From assembly GCA_049724395.1 (NCBI GenBank), contig JAUGWO010000007.1:62001-126000 (forward strand): a stretch of 64,000 nt of DNA, given 5' to 3'. The notes beneath the pieces are model-generated. The model had not been told where the DNA came from, ran no database searches, and worked only from the letters and a program-made list of their open reading frames with translations. Source of the DNA: Spongospora subterranea f. sp. subterranea (Eukaryota; Endomyxa: Phytomyxea; Phytomyxea; Plasmodiophorida). The position numbers and the translations under genes were made by a program. Numbering within the stretch: the first letter of the stretch is position 1; the number at the start of each line of letters is the position of its first letter. Shown one piece after another: positions 46,397 through 57,052 of the stretch.

Positions 46397-49300
46397 CTAT
46401 TTAGATTGACCACCGTTGGAGGCAGGCTTATCACGCCAATTCGATTCTGGGGCTTTACTCGATCCAGCTGGCTTCAGTCGAGCAGAACTGTTATCCTCTT
46501 GAGTGCGTCTGGGTGCATCTGAACCAGCGTTGCTCAGTTTCGCCGAATTTCACAACATATTCAATGCGGTTCTTACTGTAGGAATCAGCGGATGGACCTG
46601 TTCTTCGCGAGGCGTCAGTGGATCTGGAGTACGTGCCCTTGAGTGACGCATCCCCATCTGGACGACGCCATGCATTATCACCGCTTGCATCAGGTCTGGA
46701 GGTGGTCGATCGGGGTTCGGCATCGCGTCTCCAGGTATCGCGAACTGCCAGACGCGACCCGCCATCAGAGCTGCGCCATTCCTTTTCAGACGGGGCAGCC
46801 GCCGCTACCGGTACGCGAGCAGTCGCGTCATCACCACGAGCGCGCCACTTTTCTTCAGATGCATTGGCCGCTGCACGAACGGGTATGCCTCCAGCAGATC
46901 GCCATGGTTCACTATTACTAGTTGTATTAGCCTTCTTGCGATCCTCGATCTCCTAACCCATGACATTTGTGAGAATTACAGATCCAAATATACAGATATA
47001 GTCGGCATTATCATTACCTGCTCTTTCTGGCGTTTTTTTTCTTCGATGGCATCGAGATCCGCTTGCTTTTTGCGTCGAACTTCTTCAGCTTTTGCCTTAA
47101 TTTCTTCCTCCTCTTTTCGCTTTTGTTCCGCCAGCTCTTCGAGTCTCTGGTTTTCAGCTTCCTCCAAAGCCCAACGCTGTATTTCTTCAACCCTATAGTA
47201 GCATACGATCAGATACTTGGTGAGGAATATTGTGGTGTATACCTCTCCTGCTCTTTCTGTTTCAATATCTCGTTATAATGATCAATTTCAGCTTGATGAG
47301 CAATGCGGCGCTTATCCATTATTTGCTGGAAAAATACATCGCGAGCGCCAGCCATACGTGCCAATTGAACCTTAGAAAGAACAATTATTAGACCAAGGAC
47401 TAACGAAAACCACCATTATCGTACCTTATCCAGAACAGTTTCCTCGTGCTTAGTACGGTGAAGAGCACAATGTTTAACCCATTGCTCATCATAGTAAGCC
47501 TTGTCAACAACACGTTGCGTATTCTGTTGCTCAATCAACAACGGACGCTCCTCGAGACGCATAGCCCGATTGACATATTCAAGACGTTTAAAGTCGTCCT
47601 TTAGCTTGCGCTCTTTAGCGCGTTGTCTGTCAACCGATTAGCAATTCATCACAGATTCTGACCAACGCGGGGTTACTCATGAGATTGGACTTCTTGTTGC
47701 GCTTCTATCAGCTTCTCTCTGTCGACGTTTTCGGCATCCTCTTCAAGCGCATCAATGATTTTCCGTGATTTAACGGTGGTTGACTCTCCAGCAGCTGCAG
47801 CTGCCGCTTTGAGTTTATCAATCAACGCCAGATTGGCCGCAAGAATCCTAACGATGAGCAATAAAAAAATATGCCAGATTCTTTACTGGGCTCATTCTAC
47901 CTGTCCTTCTCGGCGCGCTCTTCTCGTTCTTTTTCACGACGCGCCTTCTCGTCTTGAAGTCGGTTCTGCTCATCTTCCATCTTGCGCTGCTTGGTCTGCT
48001 GTGCCCGAATGAATTCATCACGCTGGACACACTTCTGTTAAGTGACGACAAACAAGCTTGCAAATTTGACAACCGACCTCACGACGATGCGCTGACATTT
48101 CAGCTTCTTGTTTGCGCCTCTCGATCACCTGTTTACGGATAAACACATCGCGATGCTCCCGATCCATACCGAGCTTGGCCAGTTGGAACACCTGTAAGAA
48201 AAGCATTATGTATGAACTCCACATCAAATGTTAACTGTTCGCACCTGAATTCGCTGAAGGTCTTTATCAGCTTGGCTGATCGGATGAATTTTATCGACGC
48301 AAATCTGGAGGGAAGACGCCAAGCTGGAAAGCTGCTTTAGATAAGGCGTCGACGAACCCAAGTCAGGATCAAATGAAAGATTGTTGGAATGATGATCGAT
48401 GCGAACGCGAATCAGACCATCCTGAAAACGGCAGAATAAGCTCATCGCCCAGTTTCAAACAAATATAACCGACCTTGACCCATAGAACGATTAGCTGTTC
48501 AATGTCGCCAGCAGATAAAGACTTTGGGACGAGTTCTAGAAATGTATCCATTCGAAGGACTTTATAAACCTGCAATCGCATTGTAAGTTAGCGATAAGTG
48601 AATATTTGTAGCGAAACTTGATACCCGGGAAAACTGCTGCAAAAGGACCAGAACAATAGATTTGGAGAGCGAAACAGAATACTGAGAAAGGTGAGGAATT
48701 GAAGATATCTGTTCCAGCAGGGGCAGCGCATCACTGGCAAGTTTGGAAGGCGCAACCGCACGAGTATTGGTCATAAGAGCGAAAATCTGAAAATCATTCG
48801 TTCAAACCGAGTCATAAAAATCCTTCAACAATGAGTAACCTGTTTGACGAGATCGGATGCGTGCTGAACAATGTTATGACGGTTTAGCTTTTCTAGAATA
48901 CGAGGACGGCTGGGTGGGTGACTGAACCCAAGCATGGCAGATAGACGCGCGTTCTTCTGATCGTGGCCATCAACGTAACTGGAGCGAGATGACAATGCGG
49001 ACGACTGAAGAGGAATCGATACGGCGGCGATCACCAAACGGTCGGCAACTACGACAACGGAACACTTTAAAATGGCGCTGAACAACGCGATTTGAAAAAG
49101 CGTACCAGATGCGGTTTCGGTTTCAGAACCGGATGCAAGAGCGAATTCAAAAAGTTTATCAACGCAATACGCGTGGAATAACGGATTAGACGACTTCCAG
49201 AAAATCAATTCTAGTTTCTGGTAATAAGTCGACAACAGCGACTGGTCCAACTTAATGGCAACTTTGGCCCGTAGCAATAGATCATGAATATCTGTATATG

Positions 49301-50312
49301 AACGTAAAAAAAGGAGAGTGAAGAAACGGGGCGGACAACGACACCTTCAATAACCCGGTAGGCCTCCTGCCATTGATCCAAGGTGCTAGCACACTCCAGC
49401 TGGGCGAATCGGGTTCGAAGAAAGGCCTGGACTGTATCAGGGGAGCTAATATCGACCGCATTAACCTGCTCTTGATTGTTGATAATCGTGTTCAGGTTCT
49501 TGCGAATCAGATCACACAGGTTCCGGAATTCACTGGTGCGTTGATGAACAATGCAGTAAGACAGCGCTTTCTGCACCGTTTGATGATACAGTTTATCAAG
49601 ATGTTGATTGTTTCGCATAACTTCAAGAACAGTACGATACGTGTCCCAAAGATATTTCAACCTAATCATCAATCAATGAACATTCGGATTTGGCCGGCGA
49701 TACATCTGGAGATACCAGGGGGTTACTATCTCCCGCTTGCTCCTGTCCTGGTCGTCTTCACCGCCAACTCCAGGGACGAAGAAGTGTTGCACCTCAGAGC
49801 GATATCCGATAATATCGTGTTCTGTGCGAGAAGACGAAGCAGTGGCGACGTCCGCCCCGCCGGGTGAGGGCACTTTAGATTCGGCTTCAGCATCAGCCGC
49901 TCTCACCTCCGCTAATCGAATGAACTCCTTGATAATGCGTTCGAGTGACGCCACTTCTTTGACCTGGCAGATATTACGATAATAGAGCAGACCTTCCTAA
50001 ATTGACAAAGAAAAGATATTAAACATTAAAGAAAAAAAATGTCGAATGTGTTGGGCTACTAACTTTAGCGTTTTTGCGATTTTCAACGGCAAGTTTAACA
50101 TAGAGCATCATGATCTGTTCATGAGTTGGCTGCCAGACGCGATATCGGCGTGATAGCAACATGCTATGGAGACTGCGCAAGGCGGCGTCATCCTTATTAA
50201 CTTTAACTAGATCTAACACAGCCAGGTCAGAGGTTATCGCGTCACGAGCGGTGCCAGACTAACCGAGAGCCTTTCGCAAGGCGTTCTCGGGCTTGGCGAA
50301 ATGGTGTGACAT
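46397..50312 (-). CDS. Eukaryotic translation initiation factor 3 subunit a (eIF3a)
   Basis: Largest scaffold subunit of eIF3. Exon 1 (MSHHFAKPENALRKAL) matches the conserved MPAYFQRPENALKRA-type start and splices (GTTAGT..TTAG) to DLVKVNKDDAALRSLHSM. Family segments follow: RRYRVWQPTHEQIMMLYVKL, EGLLYYRNICQVKEVASLER, DRSKREIVTPW, LKYLWDTYRTVLEVMRNNQ, then the PCI region through 48300 (IRVRIDHHSNNLSFDPDLGS). A long charged coiled coil of Glu/Lys/Arg-rich helices runs from ~48200 to 46980. The C-terminus is a WRR/RWR-containing low-complexity tail with repeats (WRRDAEPRS, WRRPDGDAS), ending NWRDKPASNGGQSK at 46397 after an intron at about 46510-46570. About fifteen short introns are present. 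The start codon lies in a perfect hairpin (separate entry). Confidence 0.95.
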
Positions 50313-50318
50313 TTCGCC
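50263..50318 (-). promoter_or_regulatory. Two hairpins over the eIF3a start codon and first 5' splice site
   Basis: On the sense strand GGCGAAATG and CATTTCGCC pair perfectly over 9 bp around a 6-base loop (50295-50318), with the AUG inside the 5' arm. About five bases further on, CCGAGA..GCCTT and AAGGC..TCTCGG form an 11-bp stem (50263-50290) that ends at the first intron's donor. Confidence 0.5.
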
Positions 50319-51023
50319 CGATGACCAATCACGATGGTGGTATTCTTGAATGAGCAACCCTGCGGAGTGCGGACAAGTCCGTCGCGCATTCCCCCGTTAC
50401 ATGCTCGTTACACAGTGTTGGTAGGTAACAAACAGGTTAACGATAGATGGCAACGCCCACCTGTACAAACCCATTTGACGACCGAAACTGTGTCGCTCGA
50501 TAACATTTAGTAGTTGGCCAGTTATATTGAGGCGGGTGTGATAGGTGATGAGCCATTTATATTTTATTCACAGATATGTGGATTATATTCAACAGCCAAC
50601 GAGTCTTGGCACCAACAAGAAACCTGTCATTGCTATTTCAAGCCGAGCGTTGATCTGTCTTTTGTTAATAGAAATTCAACGTGAAATAAAATATTGACAC
50701 CAGTTGACTGCTAAGAGTACAAACTGATTGTCAAAATTGTATTCCCTCTCCGGATTGTGAGAGCCACTTGGCTTCCAATGTCGTGAGAAATGTGAAAACA
50801 ATCCGGGTTTGTTGCTTATGGTCTATGGCAATCGTGATCTCATCACTATGATAATAATGAGCCAATGTATCAATCACTCACCGCTATAAACCCCCAAAGT
50901 CCAACCGCTATTTCCTGTTCGATCCGCCATCCGCGACACTCGTTTTGGCGCGCGCTTTTGGCGCTATATAAATGGCCTAATACAGTGAGTATCGTCTGGG
51001 AGTACAATACCTTGATTACGATC
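50319..51023. other. Divergent intergenic region between eIF3a and the next gene
   Basis: About 700 bases between divergent starts. No supported gene. The plus-strand frame from 50865 is open through the next gene's ATG and may be leader. Promoters of both genes should lie here. Confidence 0.45.
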
Positions 51024-52271
51024 ATGACGAGCGGCGCTAGCGATGAGACCATCATGGTCGAATGCCAGATATGCCTACAACCGGTCAATATCGTGGCGCT
51101 TCAAACTAGTCATTATGATGGTGCGTGTCCAGGGCCTCCCGAGCAATCGCTGGCCATTGCTGTCAGCCGCGTACGAGACATTACGTCGCGTGCAATCATT
51201 CGTCGTCAATGTTCATTATCAAACGCAGGATGAGGTCACAACAAGGGGAAGGGCGAAAACCGATCGCGTTGACGTGTTCGATGACGATTTTCTAAATGCC
51301 GCCCGTTGGAGTAGACGAAAAGTAATGTCGGAATCCAAAGACAGTTTACTGTCTCCAGGGCAGAAACGGCTCCGAAGCAAGGCTGTGATGACATCGGTGA
51401 ATCCAGAACTTCTCGACGTAACACTTGATGCTTTGCTGAACAATCTGGACCAGCTGGCAATTGACTCATTAAAGGTGGGCTGGCTGTGTTTGTTCTCCGA
51501 GCATTCGCCACCGTTTTCTGACGGGGTCGCGATTGGGTCATTGTAGCTTCTGGCGTCTCAGTCGATAGAACTGCCAAGGGAGGTGATATCCAGATTAATA
51601 TCAGGGATCACCAGCGAATCCAGTTCATGGCCAACCTCTGTCATGTGCTTCATCGCCGCTAACGAGCTCCTGTTATTGGATCCGTTGCTTTGGGTCCCGC
51701 TTGATCCGGACTGGAATTATTTCTCTGATCTCTTACTTCAGGTAGTTTTGGTTCTTCTGTTGCGTGTCGAATTCCCATTTTGATTTTCCCAGGTCATTTC
51801 AACGCCGCACGAGTACGTGAAAGTCAATAGCCTAGTCTCGCTGCAAAAAAGAATCACAGTAACCAAACTATGCAAGTAGATCATGGGTTAATATGTTCTG
51901 TCGGTTTTAAGGTTTATCAGATGTAACTTCGTTCCACCGCGATATAGCCTTGAGGAAACAGGAAGGCAGTGACTGCAGGACGTCAATTTTGCGGCGTCAG
52001 GTCGAATTTGCGGCTTCTCGCAGAAGAATACCGCTTTCCGGAGTCCTCGATGAGCTTAGCCAAGTGAATATGATTGACACGATCCAGAAACATCCATTTA
52101 TTCTTGTTTCAGGTCTACCTTTTTGCACAATTAGCCATCAATGACGAGGGTCAGGGACTCGTTCCACGAGAGTTGCGCCTTGAAATTTTTGCAATCGCCG
52201 AAACTTTTCAGCGATCCGTAAGTGCAATCCATAAACTCGTCAACTCCTTGGCTAATGCTCGTGTAAGATGA
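51024..52271 (+). CDS. Unrecognised protein with an N-terminal Cys-pair motif
   Basis: Starts MTSGASDETIMVECQICLQP, with a CxxC pair followed by HYD, loosely like half of a small zinc finger. Splicing at about 51120-51167 and later sites gives a basic, Ser-rich region (RGRAKTDRVDVFDDDFLNAA, RWSRRKVMSESKDSLL), then helices (LLDVTLDALLNNLDQLAIDS, LPREVISRLISGI), a Leu/Trp-rich segment (LLLLDPLLWVPLDPDWNYF) and two more open stretches (DVTSFHRDIALRKQEG; LVPRELRLEIFAIAETFQRS). The end is LVNSLANARVR at 52271. Exon joins after 51740 are approximate. I do not recognise the family; the second Cys/His pair of a true zinc finger is not evident. Confidence 0.5.
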
Positions 52272-52576
52272 ACAACTCATTCCCAGAAATGTAGCAGACA
52301 TAAGATTTGCTCAATTACTAATCCAGCGGTGGGCTTGTTTATAATATTTATTTACAATTCAATTTGACCTTAATCTCGTTGATAAAATAGAAAAATCATT
52401 ACAGTCAAAAAATTTTTGATAAGATTAGGGTAAATCGATATGGGGTTTCGGGTCCAAATGCTAAATTGGGGTTGAAAGTCCTCATCTCCCTGACATACAT
52501 ACAGGTGAGAGGGTTTGGGATTGTTAAAAGGCCTAAAAGTGAGGTTTGGGGTTTTATGAAAGTAGTGTAGGCCAAC

Positions 52577-52870
52577 CCGACAGTTATTACTGAGGTAACT
52601 GCACGAAGATGGCTTCACCGTCTTGGACTCAATAATAGCGTTGAGTATAAAAAGGGCACCTATACAGACGGGCATGAACGCCCAGATGTCGTTGAATACC
52701 GATAATGGTACGATTACTTAATTCTTTTACAGATTATCGTACCATTTTCGGTATTCAACGACATCTGAACGTTCATGCCCGTCTGTATAGGTGCCCTTTT
52801 TATACTCAACGCTATTGAATCCAAGACGGTGAAGCCATCTTCGTGCAGTTACCTCAGCAATAGCTGTCGG
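52577..52870. repeat. Long inverted repeat made of a duplicated transposase segment
   Basis: Arms 52577-52714 and 52736-52870 are near-perfect inverse copies separated by 21 bases. Both encode the same transposase piece, EVTARRWLHRLG followed by EYKKGTYTDGHER, on opposite strands. The right arm continues the minus-strand transposase; the left arm is an extra, inverted copy. Confidence 0.9.
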
Positions 52871-53720
52871 ATTGGTAAAGCCAAGGCTGTCAATCAAGTG
52901 AAGAGATTCGCTAACCCATTTTGAAATGAGAGGCCATCAATTAACTCGATTCGTTGACATCTCAGGTAATTCAAGCATGAATTGGCAACATCGGGATCCT
53001 CGTAATGATCGAGTTTTCACATGTCTAAGCCTTCGACTGCGATAAACGCAGCCTTGGTCTGATCCAAAGAACATCTTGCTAATCTCCATAAAAGATCTCA
53101 TTTTTGATCTAGGATTGGCTTTGATCGCTTGTAAATATCTTAGAACACACACATGTACTGCAAATTCTCAAACTTAGTTAGTTTGTTGCACTTTTCGACA
53201 GCTTGAGAATTCTTAGATGAAACCATTCTTGTTAAAAGTGCAATGGATTCGTCGATACAATCAATTGACTCTTCGATGGCTTCTTCATAATCGTCATCAG
53301 CTTGCTCGTGATCTGATACACTATCATCAAACCTGATATCCGAAGTGATGTTGGCCTTTTCCGAACCAATGCGTGATTTTTCGGCATCCAGTCATCGCTA
53401 TTTCTCTCAAACGCTTTTCTCTTTGCTTATTAAAAAGAGAAGACCTGCCATCTCCTGTGTGAGATTTTCTAAAATGAGAGCGTGCCCCGGGTGTCCAGGT
53501 CAAAAACACTATTAGTCAGTCTATCAGAAGCAGCTTCATCCATTCCGCAGAGCCATTCGTCAGATTCCAAAACAACAAAGTGGTCGTCATCTTCTAATGT
53601 TTGCGATTTGTTTTCGTCTCTTATTCAAAGGCGGCATCTTAGTGAGACTAGCTACCGGTCAATCCGCAAAAGGTTATACAGTACCGTACGCATTTCAAAA
53701 TTAGCCGCGCGCATTTGATC
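52736..53720 (-). mobile_element. Remnant of a DNA transposon with DDE-type transposase
   Basis: Minus-strand pieces in the order expected for the N-terminal half of a fungal-type DDE transposase. First an acidic leader (QTLEDDDHFVVLESDEWLCG, nt ~53570-53620), then a basic segment (KQREKRLREIAMTG, nt ~53410). A helical region follows (VLRYLQAIKANPRSKMRSFM, nt ~53080-53150), and finally TARRWLHRLG with VEYKKGTYTDGHER (nt ~52770-52850), the conserved stretch before the catalytic core. Several stops and frame changes interrupt it. The catalytic part is missing, replaced by the inverted copy on the left. It is dead. Superfamily within the DDE group is not settled. Confidence 0.65.
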
Positions 53721-53855
53721 AAATCATTATGCGTCACTGCTCGCAAAATAATTGCTCAGTCAAGCCCATAAAACTGCGCGACGCACTTTATTACGCTTAC
53801 TTTATTACATACGTAGACCACGTATTATTTAATAATAAACGGGGGGCTAGAAAAG

Positions 53856-53995
53856 ACTGGTCACATTAACTGGTCACTTCAAAAATTGCGTAGACGACCA
53901 GTCAATGTGACCAGTTAATTACTAGGGCGCGAGAAAAAGCTGGTCACATTCTGACTGGGAGATTCAGCCGAAAATATATTGACTGGTCGTCGAGT
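53856..53995. repeat. Palindromic repeats near the transposon remnant, possible terminal structure
   Basis: A 20-bp inverted pair with one mismatch, ACTGGTCACATTAACTGGTC (53856-53875) and its inverse (53896-53915), separated by 20 bases. TGGTCACATT recurs at ~53951 and GACTGGTC at ~53980. The cluster sits about 150 bases beyond the N-terminal end of the transposase and may be the element's end. Confidence 0.5.
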
Positions 53996-54150
53996 TTGTT
54001 GGAATAAAATATTGGTAATGTACACTCAAGTGTATCTCAATGGAGTAATCACTCGGAGTTCTTGTCGAACATGATGTGTTTAGGAGTTCGAAAGTAATCC
54101 CGATAACAGGAGTTTTAAGAAAGGATGCCTGAATTCTATCACTCCGATGA

Positions 54151-54241
54151 TCCGACATGTCAGCACGAGCATTGGGGCGCCCATTTGAATCACTTCGATC
54201 ATGGGACAGGTCAGCACGAACATTAGGCACGCATTTGATTA
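54151..54241 (-). repeat. Imperfect two-copy repeat of about 45 bp
   Basis: Two adjacent copies of a segment containing GTCAGCACGA[GA]CATT, differing at several positions. On the minus strand they encode similar NVRADLSHDRSD and NARADMSDHRSD peptides. Confidence 0.55.
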
Positions 54242-54254
54242 GCTTTTGTTGATT

Positions 54255-54672
54255 TTATTTCTTGACATAGGCCAAATATATTGAATTAGGCTTTAAATTT
54301 ACAGCAGCTGGGTCGAAAACTGCTCTTCCATGATTTTGTAGATCATTGAAGTGGTAGAATTCCGGCATCATGCCTTGAAACTCACGGCGAATGTGTGCAT
54401 AAAAGTGTGATCCTGTCATAGTAGTAGTGGATATTCTTGCCATCAAACGCCATTCTTCATTCAAAACATATAATGTATCCGGACAAAAAATGGCGTGCTA
54501 TCAACCAGCGGCACATTATCATCTGGATTCTGGAACTCCAATAGGCAACGTGATAAACAATACTGAAGTTGGCATTGCCTTGATCGTTAGGGTCTATACT
54601 TGCTTGCACTATTTGTGGCGATGAGATGTTCCTGTTGTTTAAATGCAGTTGACTGTTCACATACCGAATCAC
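54255..54672 (-). CDS. Hypothetical protein, two overlapping open stretches
   Basis: Upstream stretch IRYVNSQLHLNNRNISSPQI followed by NDQGNANFSIVYHVAYW reads like a folded beta-rich segment. A following stretch in another frame is NEEWRLMARISTTTMTGSHF, then YAHIRREFQGMMPEFYHFND, ending NSIYLAYVKK at 54255. An intron near 54470-54510 could join them. I recognise no family. Position next to the transposon remnant leaves open that it belongs to a mobile element. Confidence 0.35.
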
Positions 54673-54679
54673 AACCTGG

Positions 54680-55580
54680 GTGAATGCAGTTTCTATGCAG
54701 TTTTCTGTAGAAACCGGATATCAATGCGGCAACGGCGGTCTGTAGAGACATTGATGATGACTGAGTAAATACTTGCTGTCTCAGCTCCTACAACAAAGTT
54801 TGATTCAAACACCCGCGGTTAACACCAAAACAGTTGTACCAAAATCGGCCAAATTAACGGACGCGACTTTATGTGATGCCCGTTTATACATCTTACATCC
54901 TTCTGAAAAACATATTTGTGTTAAATGCATTCAACAATACAATGAAACTATACCTGCACAATCATTTTGAAATGAGCAAAAATAGGATCACCGGAGAGAA
55001 TACAGTAAAAACTCTTATAGGTACTGTTTGTTGCGTTTGGTTTACTAGAGATAATCATCGAGGAATTGATAAATAGTGGGTTTTATTATTTTCTAAAACC
55101 CACAACAGCATATAATCTTCTTTCGCCTTGACGAATGTGTTGCGATCTGGTCAATATACTTTGAAACGCTGCAGCTTGGCGGCAACCAATTACCTATCAA
55201 TACTCATAATACATTTTGCAAAATGAGCGACCACCGTTTTGATTGTTGCTAGCCGACAGACATATTGGAGCCAATATCGATAGGCAAACCAACCGGTCCG
55301 CTTCCTGTTCTTGTGCCGGAAGATTCTCTACCCTGATCGCCCACAAATATCTGCTGTAAATGTAAAAGACCACAAGTTATGGGGTCGAACCCTCGTACAG
55401 TAGTTGTGTCCTATGGTTCGCGCTTGACGACACGTCCAAGGTCTGAATCGAACGTTGCGGAAACCGATAAATCCGTTGTGTTTACACACACTTAGCTCAG
55501 ATCCATAAACTCATCGACACACCTGATCATATTGAGGCGTTTTTTTTCGATTTGAATCACATGGATGTGAATATGGTTAT
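54680..55580. other. Unassigned stretch with a 10-bp perfect hairpin
   Basis: Only short frames are present. A perfect 10-bp hairpin with an 8-base loop (GTGGGTTTTA..TAAAACCCAC) lies at 55076-55103. No gene is supported. Confidence 0.4.
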
Positions 55581-55581
55581 T

Positions 55582-56104
55582 TCATTTCCAGATAGTCCTA
55601 TGGACTGCAGTAGTTGCACCAACTGGCCTTCCGATTGCAGATTTAAAAGTTATCGAAACTGCTATCAACGATAAGGTGCACAGGGTAGAGGGAATCGGTG
55701 CTCTATGGTGTCTTTCTCCAGAATTGTCCAACCGCCGTTGATTCTCATAATCGTAGTGCACCAGGCACGTCTTTATTTTCATTCCCTCACCAATATCAAT
55801 CCTGTTTGAGTGACTACGTGAGGAAGACGCAAGAAAAAGGCGCCTGCGTTAGGGTATTCATAGATGGAACGCGACAGCCGATTCCTGGACATATTGGCCA
55901 CCACCCAAAGAAACATTCCCGCACTCGGTATACAACAGGCATCCAAGGCGTGACCATCTTAATATTCGCCATTGCGTCTGAGAAGCCAAAATACACCAAA
56001 AGTTCGACATATTTTTGTGCCTCCTCAGTATGGATTACTTTGAATGTTGCTGTCCCATATGCCGTTGAGCCCAATTTGAAGAACTTGGCATGTGAAAATA
56101 GCAA
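55582..56104 (-). CDS. Hypothetical protein, weak evidence
   Basis: Two minus-strand open stretches (56104-55814 and 55782-55582) are candidates for adjacent exons. The first contains AKFFKLGSTAYGTATFKVIH and GFSDAMANIKMVTPWMPVVY and has two Trp/Pro-rich hydrophobic patches. The plus strand is equally open across 55698-56132, so strand choice is uncertain. No family recognised. Confidence 0.25.
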
Positions 56105-56132
56105 GGTTGCACTCGAGAATGGAGATCGTTAA

Positions 56133-57052
56133 TCTGTTACAATTTTTGTGTAGAAAACATTGAGTTTTGTCGACTTCGATCTTGAATACTCAACAAGCCG
56201 GTTATCGTTTTTCTTCATACAGTGCAATTAATCAAAAAATTCAAAACTTGCTGGAAGAATATGGATGAAACGATAAGAAAACAGCGAGTATTGGTAATTC
56301 AATTTGCAAACAATTGGTTGAATTGCTTTTGAAGTTGTATAAAAAGCGGGTCGAGATAGAAATTATGTTCTTCTTCTCGGCCGTGAACTCGTGTGGTCAG
56401 AAGTAGTGATGCAAATTTTCAAGCAAAACTTGGGTCCAAGGGAACAATTATGACAAGTTTGGTCTGCAACACTAAAAATGCTCTCCGGTTTTGATAAGAT
56501 TTCGTACCGCGCTTCCGCATTTTGCGATAGCATCGGGACGGGCATGGACCATTTTTTTTTGCGTTGTTTCAGTCATTATTGCACAAATTCCACGGGTCTT
56601 CTGATCTAAGTTAGATTTCATCACTCGTTAAGCTCGATGGATCGCGCCTGCAGCAAAAGTTCTCTTAAACGCAGATTGGATGACCGCTTCTTAAGGGTGA
56701 TGGCACATTCTGAACTGGTAAACCGCGTGTGTCTCGTTGTAATGCAGCACTGCGGCACCATGGTTCGCCCAACGTAGAAAACCCAACTGGTGTACATAGA
56801 TATAACTCAGGATTTGAGTGTCGTAACAAATAATCTCAGTGTTGCCGTTGGGCTTCTACACACTGGCTAGACTCGCTTACAGACTGCTCCACCGGCATCT
56901 CAGAAAATGTTGGTATTGATCAGTTTCTTGAAAATTGTAGCAAGGGTTCGAAATCAACCGGAGGGCACAACCTAACAAAAGTGTGGACTATGATTCATCC
57001 GGTATCAAAACAGTCGCATCTCTATCAAGATCGATTCAGTACTTGAAGGTCG
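56133..57052. other. Unassigned stretch upstream of the mucin-like gene
   Basis: About 900 bases with no supported gene. It should contain the promoter of the surface protein gene on the plus strand. Confidence 0.45.
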
